24,714 nt of DNA, taken from positions 1 through 24,714 of the forward strand of contig DASQDR010000103.1 in NCBI GenBank assembly GCA_035634055.1, written 5' to 3'. This DNA is from JAICTV01 sp035634055. GTDB taxonomy: Bacteria > Planctomycetota > Phycisphaerae > Tepidisphaerales > Tepidisphaeraceae. The position numbers were made by a program, and so were the translations under genes. Below are positions 1-8,400 of this stretch, in pieces. The notes under the pieces are model-generated. The model saw only the letters and a program-made list of their open reading frames with translations, ran no database searches and was not told the origin of the DNA. Position 1 is the first letter of the stretch. Each line of letters starts with the position of its first letter.

Positions 1-2892
1 GCCGCCGCCGGCTCCGGCGTCATCAAGCTGAACGGCGCGGGGCTCACCATGGTGGGGGGCACGTACGTCAACGGGCTGACCTTCGCCGGGATCAATTCTG
101 TCAACATCACGGCCAACGCGCAGCTCGGCGCCCTCGCCGGCGGCGGGACGTTCAACCTCAACACGGGCAGCACGGTCACGCTCGCCGGCGACACCAGCGG
201 GTTCGCCGGGGCGCTGAACCTGACGAACAACGGCTTCCTTCGGTTCAACGGCGGCCTGGGCAGCGCGAACGCGGCCTTCGATCTCGGCGTCGGCACGGGC
301 AACCTGCTGAGCCGCAACGGCAACGTGACGATTGCGCTCGGGGCGCTGCGCGGCGGCGCCAACACGCGCGTCACCGGCGCCAGCAGCGCCGGCAACCTGA
401 CGACCTATTCCATCGGCGGCGCGGGCCTGAGCACCACCTTTGCCGGCGGCATCACCGACGGCGGCTTCGCCGACAGTACCGCCGACATCACCGCCGTCAC
501 CAAGACCGGCGCGGGCGCGCTGGTGCTGACCGGCACCGCCAACGCCTACACCGGCGCGACCGCCGTCAATGCCGGGCTGCTGGAGGTCAACGGCTCGCTC
601 GGCAACACCGCCGTCACCGTCGCGTCGGGCGCGGCCCTCACCGGCGGCGGCATCATCGGCAGCGCCACCGGCGGCGCCGTCACCCTCCAGACCGGCGCGA
701 AGCTCGCCCCCGGCGCGGGCGGCGGCACCGGGCCGGGCAACCTCCGCGTCGGCAACGGGCTCACGCTCGCCACCGGCAGCAACCTCTCCTTCGACCTCAC
801 CAGCTCCCCCGCCGGCAACAACGACAAGATCACCCTCAACGGCGGCGTGCTGACCATGAACGGGACGATCAACGTCTCGTTCAACCTCGTCGACGGCTAC
901 CTTGCCCCCGGCACCTACACCCTGATCACCGGCGGCGCCAACACCAGCGCTGCGGGCGCCACCTTCGCCTTCAACCTCCCCGCCGGCGCGCGCCAGACGT
1001 ACAACCTCGTGCGGCCGGTCTCCGGCAACGGCGAGTGCTACGTCCAGCTCGTCGTCAGCGGCAACCCGTCGGCCAACCTGCTGTGGCGCCCGGGCGCCGG
1101 CAGCACCGCCTGGGACCTCAACGCGACGCCGAACTGGAAGAACGGCGCCGCCACCGAGACGTTCTTCAACCTTGACGGCGTCACCTTCGACAACGACGCC
1201 GCCGGCGTCGTCGACCTCGCCGGCAGCGTCAAGCCGCGCGAGGTCGTTGTGAACAACCCGTCGGCCGCCTACACCTTCGGCGGCGCGGGAACCCTCGACG
1301 GCAGCGGCTCGCTCACCAAGACCGGCGCGGGCGTGCTGACGCTCAACGGCACCGGCGTCAACACCTACGCCGGCGGAACCTTCCTCAACGGCGGGACCCT
1401 TCAGCTCGGCAACGACATCGCCAACGCTTCCGCGCTCGGCACCGGCCCGATCACCCTGGCCAACGGCACCACGCTCAAGATGTTCGACAGCGCCGCCGGC
1501 GGGGCGCAGATCGCCAACTGGAACCTGGTCGTCCCCACGGGCTCCAACGCCACCGTGTGGCAGGACTCGCGCAGCCAAATCACCGGCACGCTCAGCGGCG
1601 GCGGGACGCTCAACCTTCGCGAGTCGTGGGTGCGCAACGACCTGATCGCCGACGCCAGCAACTTCACCGGGCAGATCAACGTCATCACCGATAACGACGG
1701 CGGAGAGTTCCGCTTCGGCACCAACTACGCCTACGCCGGCTTCCCCAACGCGGCGGTCAACCTTGCCGACAAGGTCGCCGCCTTCTACATCGGCACCGTG
1801 AGCGAGGAGGCGGACGGCACCGTCATCGACATCGGCGAGCTGACCGGCGCCGTCGGCTCCACGCTGCGCGGCGGGCTGACCGGCGGGCGCACCGTCACCT
1901 ATCGCATCGGCGGGCGCAACACCAACGCGGCGTTCGCCGGCACGATCGCCGAGCAGAACCTCGACAGCATCACCTCGCTGGTCAAGACCGGCACCGGGAC
2001 CTGGACCCTGACCGGCAACGCCAGCTACAAGGGAACGACCGTCGTCGAGGCGGGCACGCTCCGCGTTGCCGGCTCGCTCGCCAGCGCGGGCGGGAGCTTC
2101 GTCGTCAAGAGCGGCGCGACCCTCGACCTGGCCGGCGGTACGCTGACCGCCGACTCCATCGAGGTCGAGCCCGGCGGCATGATCCTCGGCACCGGCGCCA
2201 TCGTCGGTGACCTGGTCAACAACGGCACCGTCACCCTTGGCGGCGGCGACGGCACGTTCCTCAGCGTCAGCGGCGAGGTGCAGAACCTCGGCACCATGAC
2301 CATCGACGGGCGCGCCATCTCGATGGGCGCCCTGACCGTCGTCGCCGGCTCGACCACCAAGCTCGCCACCCGCGGCAACATCGTGCTTGACGTGGGCACG
2401 CTCAACCTCGAGCCCGGCGCGTCGCTCGACCTGCGCAACAACGCCCTGATCGTCCGCAGCGGCAACGTGGGGACGTGGACCGGCAGCACGTTCGACGGCG
2501 TGACCGGCCAGGTCCGCGACGGCCGCAACGGCGGCGCGTGGAACGGCAATGGCATCGTCACCACCGTCGCCCCGAACCAGCCGGCGGATCTGACCACCCT
2601 GGCGGTCGCCCCCGCGTCGCACGTGCTGGGTCTGAGCGGCGCAGACACCGGGACGTGGAACGGGCGAACCGTGGACGCCTCGGCCATCCTGGTGAAGTAC
2701 ACCTACACCGGCGACGCCGATCTGAACGGCAAGATCAACGGCGACGACTACTTCATCATCGACTCCAAGATCGCCCAGTCGTCGGCCCTGCGCGGGTGGC
2801 GGTTCGGCGACTTCAATTACGACGGCAAAATCAACGGCGACGACTACTTCTCCCTCGACAGCAACATCGCCCGCCAGGGCGTCGTGCTGTAG
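1..2892 (+). CDS. Autotransporter-associated beta-strand repeat (PATR) protein with dockerin-like C-terminus, 5' partial
   Basis: The reading frame is open from base 1 (an in-frame ATG lies at 49 but coding-like repeats precede it), so the gene begins upstream; 963 codons are visible. The protein is Gly/Asn/Thr-rich and built of beta-strand repeats. The PATR signature TKTGAGxLxLTG or close variants occurs near residues 167, 439 and 661, each followed by a Y.G.T.V..G.L.VNG-type strand. Residues about 361-440 carry the W...NW / VTFDN / V.VNN pattern that usually precedes such repeats. In Proteobacteria these repeats form the passenger of autotransporters. Here no outer-membrane beta-barrel follows; the protein ends with the DGRNGGAWNG segment and two dockerin-like Ca loops (DADLNGKINGDDYF and a second copy) shared with the next four genes. 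Probable role: extracellular adhesin or matrix fibre (inference). The upstream end and export signal are not visible. Confidence 0.85.
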   Translation, partial: AAAGSGVIKLNGAGLTMVGGTYVNGLTFAGINSVNITANAQLGALAGGGTFNLNTGSTVTLAGDTSGFAGALNLTNNGFLRFNGGLGSANAAFDLGVGTGNLLSRNGNVTIALGALRGGANTRVTGASSAGNLTTYSIGGAGLSTTFAGGITDGGFADSTADITAVTKTGAGALVLTGTANAYTGATAVNAGLLEVNGSLGNTAVTVASGAALTGGGIIGSATGGAVTLQTGAKLAPGAGGGTGPGNLRVGNGLTLATGSNLSFDLTSSPAGNNDKITLNGGVLTMNGTINVSFNLVDGYLAPGTYTLITGGANTSAAGATFAFNLPAGARQTYNLVRPVSGNGECYVQLVVSGNPSANLLWRPGAGSTAWDLNATPNWKNGAATETFFNLDGVTFDNDAAGVVDLAGSVKPREVVVNNPSAAYTFGGAGTLDGSGSLTKTGAGVLTLNGTGVNTYAGGTFLNGGTLQLGNDIANASALGTGPITLANGTTLKMFDSAAGGAQIANWNLVVPTGSNATVWQDSRSQITGTLSGGGTLNLRESWVRNDLIADASNFTGQINVITDNDGGEFRFGTNYAYAGFPNAAVNLADKVAAFYIGTVSEEADGTVIDIGELTGAVGSTLRGGLTGGRTVTYRIGGRNTNAAFAGTIAEQNLDSITSLVKTGTGTWTLTGNASYKGTTVVEAGTLRVAGSLASAGGSFVVKSGATLDLAGGTLTADSIEVEPGGMILGTGAIVGDLVNNGTVTLGGGDGTFLSVSGEVQNLGTMTIDGRAISMGALTVVAGSTTKLATRGNIVLDVGTLNLEPGASLDLRNNALIVRSGNVGTWTGSTFDGVTGQVRDGRNGGAWNGNGIVTTVAPNQPADLTTLAVAPASHVLGLSGADTGTWNGRTVDASAILVKYTYTGDADLNGKINGDDYFIIDSKIAQSSALRGWRFGDFNYDGKINGDDYFSLDSNIARQGVVL
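2470..2889 (+). other. Shared C-terminal module, copy 1 (PATR protein)
   Basis: This segment encodes the last 140 residues of the PATR protein. It runs GTWTGSTFDG, DGRNGGAWNG, LGLSGADTGTWNG, VDASAILVKYTY, then two calcium-loop repeats: GDADLNGKINGDDYF and GDFNYDGKINGDDYF. Both loops keep Asp/Asn at positions 1, 3, 5 and 9 and Asp at 12, the pattern of dockerin type I and EF-hand loops. The protein stops 10 residues after the final LDSNI segment. Confidence 0.85.
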
Positions 2893-2997
2893 GCCGCCAG
2901 GGCTGGTTTGACGACGTAATCGCCCGCCGCGACGCGGCTTTGCGTGTTGTTGCGCCGCCGCCAGTGCGTTAATCTTGCGGCGGGTAATCGTCACAAC

Positions 2998-5274
2998 ATG
3001 CAAACCACCCCATCACATTTGCGCGCGGCGCTGGAACGTCTCGAATCGCGTCACCTGCTGGCGGTCACGCAGCCGGCGTTTGTCGACGAATCGTTCACCA
3101 CTGGACTGACCACCCCGACGGCGATGGAGTTCGCCCCCGACGGTCGCCTCTTCGTCGCGCAGCAGGGCGGGGCGCTGCGCGTGATCCAGAACGGCACGCT
3201 GCTGGCGAATAACTTCGTCACCCTGACCGTCGCCTCCACCGGCGAGCGCGGGCTGCTCGGCGTGGCGTTCGATCCCAACTACGCGACCAATCGCTTCGTC
3301 TACGTCTATCACACCGTCCCCGCCGGCGCGAACAACTCCCCGCCGCCGCACAACCGCGTCACCCGCTTCACCGCCGACGCCAACGATCCGAACGTCGCGG
3401 TCCCGAACAGCGGCCTGCCCATCCTGGACCTGGAGAACCTCAGCGCGACGAACCACAACGGCGGCGCGATCCACTTCGGCCCCGACGGCAAGCTGTACGT
3501 CGCCGTCGGCGACAACGCCGTCTCGAGCAATGCCCAGACGCTCAACAACCGCCTGGGGAAGATGCTGCGGATCAACCCCGACGGAACGATTCCCTCGGAC
3601 AACCCCTTCTTCACCAACGACGGCGTCACCCAGCCGCGCGACTATATCTGGGCGCTGGGCTTGCGCAACCCGTTCACCTTCGCGTTCGACCCGGCCGACG
3701 GGACGATGCACATCAACGACGTGGGGGAGAACACGTGGGAGGAGATCAACGTCGGCCGCGCCGGCGCGAATTACGGTTGGCCGACGGTCGAGGGGCCGGA
3801 GAACACGCCGAATCCAAACTTCGACGACCCACTCTTCGTCTACAACCACAGCAGCGCCGCCGGTGACGCCGGCGGCACGGTGATCGCCGGCGGCACGTTC
3901 TACCGCCGCCCCGCCGGCGCAGCGAATCCCTTTCCCGACGCCTTCGCCGGCGACTACTTCTACGCCGACTCCAACCGCGGCTGGGTGCGCTGGCTGGACG
4001 ACAACACCGCCAACACGAACCTGATCCTGAACGGGTCGTTCGGCATCGTCGATTTGAAGACCGGCCCGGACGGGAGCGTCTACTACCTGACGCGCAGCAG
4101 CAGCTCGGTGCGCCGCCTGCGCTACACCGTCCGCCCGCCCGGCGCGCCCGACCTGATCAGCGACACCGGCGCCAACACCAGCGACAACCTCACGTCCGAC
4201 AACACCCCCACCTTCACCGGCAGCGCGCCGGCCAACGCGGCGGTGATCCTGTACGACGGCGCGACGCAGGTCGGCAGCGGCACCGCGTCGGCCGGCGGGA
4301 GCTACAGCATCACCACCTCCGCGCTCGGCAACGGCAACCACGTCATCACCGCCAAGGTGAACTCGTCGGGCAACCTCAGCGCCAGCTCGGCCGCGCTGAG
4401 CGTGGAGATCGACGCCACCGCGCCGACGGTGCAGTTCACCAACTTCGTCTTCGCCTCCACCCCGCACAAGCTGACGATCGCGTTCAGCGAGGACGTGGGA
4501 AGTTCGATCGCGGCCGGAGATTTGTCGGTGACCAACCTGACGACCGGCGCGGCGGTGCCGGCGTCGAGCGTCTCCTGGGCGGGCAGCACCGCGACCTTCA
4601 CCTTTTCCGGCGCCATCGCCAGCGGCCACCACCGCGCCACCATCGCCATGAACGACGTTGAGGACGCGGCAGGGAACAAGCTGCCCGCGGCGCACGCGTT
4701 CGAGTTCATGCTGGTCAACGCCGCCCAGACGCTGCAACTGACGCCGGGCACGCGCGTCGTGCAGCAACTGGCGATGGGAACGGGCGCGCGGCTGGACATC
4801 GGTGAGTCGCGGCTCGGGGTGGACTACGGCACGCCAGCGTCGCCGCGCGGGAGCCTCATCGGCTCGACCTACACCGGCCTGTCCGGGCTGATCCAGTCCG
4901 GCCGCAACGGCGGCGCTTGGAACGGGACCGGCATCATCACCAGCGCTGCCGCCGCCGCGCCGCCCAACCTGCTGACCAGCATCGGACTGGAGGAGGCCGA
5001 GTTCGTCCTGGGCATCTCCGGCAATCAGACGACGCTTTGGCAAGGCATGCCCGTGGATGCCACCACCGTGCTGCTCAAGTACACCTATTCGGGAGACGCC
5101 GACCTCAACGGAAAGGTCGACGGCGACGATTACTTCGTGGTCGACCAAGCCATGGCCAGCAGTAGCGCCTGGGGCTGGTGGAACGGCGACTTTGATCACA
5201 ACGGCAGGCTCAACGGCGACGACTACTTCCTGATCGATCGAACTATCGGTCGGCAAATCCTTGGAATCCTGTAG
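2998..5274 (+). CDS. PQQ-dependent sugar dehydrogenase (GSDH/sorbosone dehydrogenase family) with Ig-like domains and dockerin-like C-terminus
   Basis: This 758-residue protein is predicted to oxidise a sugar or aldose with PQQ outside the cytoplasm. The ATG at 2998 places the LExRxLLA motif (LERLESRHLLA) at residues 12-22; a GTG at 2944 is an alternative start with no clear advantage. Residues about 30-378 form a GSDH six-bladed propeller: ERGLLGVAFDP, TNHNGGAIHFGPDGKLY, GKMLRINPDG, GLRNPFTFAFDP and GENTWEEINVGRAGANYGWP are family landmarks. His153 and Arg223 sit where the catalytic His and PQQ-binding Arg of soluble glucose dehydrogenase lie. Residues about 380-470 are a bacterial Ig-like domain (NTPTFTGSAP...) and about 475-570 a second Ig-like domain with the TIAFSEDV pattern. 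The rest is the shared C-terminal module. The substrate cannot be read from sequence. It lies 105 bases after the PATR gene, same strand. Confidence 0.9.
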   Translation: MQTTPSHLRAALERLESRHLLAVTQPAFVDESFTTGLTTPTAMEFAPDGRLFVAQQGGALRVIQNGTLLANNFVTLTVASTGERGLLGVAFDPNYATNRFVYVYHTVPAGANNSPPPHNRVTRFTADANDPNVAVPNSGLPILDLENLSATNHNGGAIHFGPDGKLYVAVGDNAVSSNAQTLNNRLGKMLRINPDGTIPSDNPFFTNDGVTQPRDYIWALGLRNPFTFAFDPADGTMHINDVGENTWEEINVGRAGANYGWPTVEGPENTPNPNFDDPLFVYNHSSAAGDAGGTVIAGGTFYRRPAGAANPFPDAFAGDYFYADSNRGWVRWLDDNTANTNLILNGSFGIVDLKTGPDGSVYYLTRSSSSVRRLRYTVRPPGAPDLISDTGANTSDNLTSDNTPTFTGSAPANAAVILYDGATQVGSGTASAGGSYSITTSALGNGNHVITAKVNSSGNLSASSAALSVEIDATAPTVQFTNFVFASTPHKLTIAFSEDVGSSIAAGDLSVTNLTTGAAVPASSVSWAGSTATFTFSGAIASGHHRATIAMNDVEDAAGNKLPAAHAFEFMLVNAAQTLQLTPGTRVVQQLAMGTGARLDIGESRLGVDYGTPASPRGSLIGSTYTGLSGLIQSGRNGGAWNGTGIITSAAAAAPPNLLTSIGLEEAEFVLGISGNQTTLWQGMPVDATTVLLKYTYSGDADLNGKVDGDDYFVVDQAMASSSAWGWWNGDFDHNGRLNGDDYFLIDRTIGRQILGIL
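4849..5271 (+). other. Shared C-terminal module, copy 2 (sugar dehydrogenase)
   Basis: The module runs GSLIGSTYTG, SGRNGGAWNG, LGISGNQTTLWQG, VDATTVLLKYTY, GDADLNGKVDGDDYF, GDFDHNGRLNGDDYF. Both calcium loops are intact. The extreme C-terminus (IDRTIGRQILGIL) differs from the NVNAVGL ending of copies 3 and 4, so the last few residues are less constrained than the loops. Confidence 0.85.
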
Positions 5275-5294
5275 CCCAGCCCGAAGCGCCCCAG

Positions 5295-5329
5295 CAGATT
5301 GTGAAGATTCTTGAAACATTCACGATCTG
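5295..5329 (+). promoter_or_regulatory. Inverted repeat in the dehydrogenase-lyase intergenic gap
   Basis: CAGATTGTGAA (5295-5305) and TTCACGATCTG (5319-5329) form an 11-bp stem with one wobble and a 13-base loop. It lies 20 bases after the dehydrogenase stop and about 115 bases before the lyase start, in a stretch less GC-rich than its surroundings. No T-run follows, so it could be a factor-assisted terminator, an mRNA 3' stabiliser or an operator. Which one cannot be decided from sequence. Confidence 0.4.
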
Positions 5330-5442
5330 TGGCAGGATGACGAACGACACGCCGTTGACGAGCGTTGTACCGCTATGCGCCCGTCGCGCGCCGCTCGTTT
5401 CTCACGAACTGCCAGTCCGCCAGCATTCGGGATCAGGTGATG

Positions 5443-8400
5443 ATGCCACGCTCTCGCCGCACGCGCGCAACCGACTCGGGCAGTGCCATCCGCGCCGCCG
5501 CGGCCGCCGCCATCGAGCCGCTCGAGCGTCGCCGCATGCTGGCGATGACGCACCTGTACGCCTTCAACGACGGCACGATCAACGATGCGGTCGGGACGGC
5601 ACACGGGACGCTGCACAACGGCGCGCAGGTGAGCAACGGCCGGCTGCTGCTGGAAAACGCTGGCGTGACCAGCGGGCAGTCCACCGTGGTGAAGTACGGC
5701 AAGCTCCCGGCCAACATCCTGCCCGCCGCCGGCAGCGCCACCGTCGAGCTCTGGTACACCACCTTCAGCGCCACGCCCAACTGGCAGCGCGTGTTTGACT
5801 TCGGCGACCAGAGCGGCAGCAACGGCAACACGTACCTCGGCTACACCCCTAAAAGCGCCGCCGGCGTCGCGCGGGCGATGATGAAGCCCGCGGGCCTGAC
5901 CGAGCGGGCGGCGGTCAGCGCCACCCGCGCCAATCATGGCTACGCGCATCACGCCGCCGTCGTGCTGGACTCGGTGGGCGGCCAGTTGCACCTGTACGTG
6001 GACGGGGCACTCGCCGGCTCGACGGCGCTGAACGGCGCCACCCTCGCGGGCATCAATGACGTCAACGGCTACCTCGGGCGCTCGCTGTTCAACGCCGACG
6101 CCGGCTTCAGCGGCGCGATTGACGAGCTGCGGATCTACGACGACGCCGTCCCCGCCGCCACGCTGGCCGCCAACGCCGCCGCCGGCGCCACCCCGTTCAC
6201 CACCGCCAACAAGCCCGCGCGGCAGATGGAGAACCTGGATCGCGGCATCGTCGCCATGAGCAAGGGGGGCGGGCAGGTCTACGTCGGCTGGCGGCTGCTC
6301 GGCAACGACCCGAGCGGCGTCGCCTTCAATCTCTACCGCTCGGTCAACGGCGGCGCGCCGCTCAAGCTCAACGCCCTGCCGCTGACCAGCACCACCGACT
6401 TCACCGACGCCGGCGTGGACCTCAAGCAGGTCAATACCTATACCGTCCGCGCGGTCGTCGGCGGCGTCGAGCAGGCGGCGGGAAAGCCGTTCGTCCTCGG
6501 CGCCAACACCTCGGCCAGCCCCTACCTCAGCGTCCCGATGCAGGTGCCGGCCGGCGGGCTGCTGCGGGACGGCGTGCCGTACCGCTACCAGATCCTCGAC
6601 GCCAGCGTCGCCGACCTCGATGGCGACGGCGCCTACGACTTCGTGGTTCAGTGGGACACCACCAACGACGGCGGGTCCGCCTTCACCGGCCCGATCCTGA
6701 TCGAAGGGTACAAGGCCGACGGCACCCGGCTCTGGCAGGTGAACCTCGGCCGCAACGTCACCGATCGCAACGACGGCTACCTCGTCTACGACTTCGACGG
6801 CGACGGCAAGGCCGAGCTGGTCACGCGCACCGCCGACGGCACCGTCAGCGGCACCGGGCAAGTGATCGGCAATGCCAGCGCCGACTGGGTGAACGACACC
6901 GAGTACCCCGTCGGCTGGACCGTCAACGGCCCGGAGTACTTCACGATCTTCAACGGCCAGACCGGCGCCGCCATGGCCACGCAGTTGCTCGAGCCGGCGC
7001 GGGGGAACCTGACCGATTGGGGCGACGATTACGGGCAGCGGGCGCACCAGCTCTTCATCGTCCCGGCTTACCTCGACGGCGCGCGGCCGAGCATCGTCTT
7101 CTCGCGCGGCATTTACCTGGCGCGGTCGCCTTACGCGGCGCAGACGCAGCAGGTCGCCTACGACTGGCGCAACGGCCAGATCACCAAGCGCTGGCACTTC
7201 AGGGCCGGCCGCGGCATCAACAACGACGTCAACTCCAACTTCGTCGGCCAGGGCAACCACCAGGTGACGGTGGCCGACGTGGACGGCGACGGCAAGGACG
7301 AGATCATCAACGGCGCCATGGTCGTCGACGACGACGGCAAGCCGCTGGCATCGTCGGAGCTCGAGCACGGCGACGCCGTTCACGTCAGCGACCTCGATCC
7401 CACTCGCCCGGGGCTGGAAGTGTTCGGCATCCACGAGAACGAGGGGACCTACGACCCCAACCGCCCCTACGGCGCGGCGATGTACGACCCGCGCACGGGA
7501 CAGACGCTCTGGGGCGCAGGCCGGGGCATCGACGTCGGCCGCGGCAACGCCGCCGATATCGATCCGACCCGCCCCGGCGCCGAGAACTGGGGCGGCCCGC
7601 CGATCGACAACCCGACCGGCCCCGGCGTGGTCCGCGACGCCAAGGGGCAGACCGTCACCAACAGCGCCGGCACCGCGCTGCCGGTGCCGAACACGAATAA
7701 CTTCCTGCTCTGGTGGGACGGCGACCTCACGCGCGAGCTGCTGGACCGCAACTACATCAACAAGTGGGACTGGACCGACGGCTCCAGCGACCGCCTGCTC
7801 ACCGCCTCCGGCGTCGCCACCAGCCAGAGCACCAAGCAGTTCCCCGCCCTGACCGGCGACCTGCTCGGCGACTGGCGCGAGGAGGTCGTCTGGAAGTCGG
7901 CAGACAGCCGCGAGCTGCGGATCTACACCACCACGCTCGCCGCCACCAACCGCATCCCCACCCTGATGCACGACAGCCAGTACCGCATGGCCACGCTGTG
8001 GCAGAACAACGCGTACAACCAGCCGCCGCACCCGAGCTTCTTCATCGGCGCAGGCATGGACGCGGTGCCGCAGCCGAACATCTTCGTTGCCACCAACGCC
8101 ACGGCGGCGCCCGCCGCCCCCGCCAACCTGACCGCAACGGCGGCGGGCGGGCCAAAGGTCAACCTCGCCTGGTCCGCCGTCGGCGGCGCGACCAAGTACC
8201 GCGTGAAGCGGTCGGACAACCCCGGCGGGCCGTTCCGCATCCTCGCGGACAACGTCACCGGCACGAGCTTCGTCGACGCGACCGTGAAGAGCGGCGGGAG
8301 CTATCAATACGTGGTGACGGCCGTCGCCGGCGGCGCCAACGAGAGCGCCGCTTCCGTTGCCGCCAGCGCGACGATCCCGCTCGTCAGCCCGTGGGTCGCG

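Noticed and set aside
1..2892. A true type V autotransporter
   Set aside because: The C-terminus has no beta-barrel; it ends in calcium-loop repeats.
2893..2997. Terminator hairpin between the PATR and dehydrogenase genes
   Set aside because: Only a 7-bp CCGCCGC/GCGGCGG pairing with a long loop is present, without a T-run. This is expected by chance in such GC-rich DNA.
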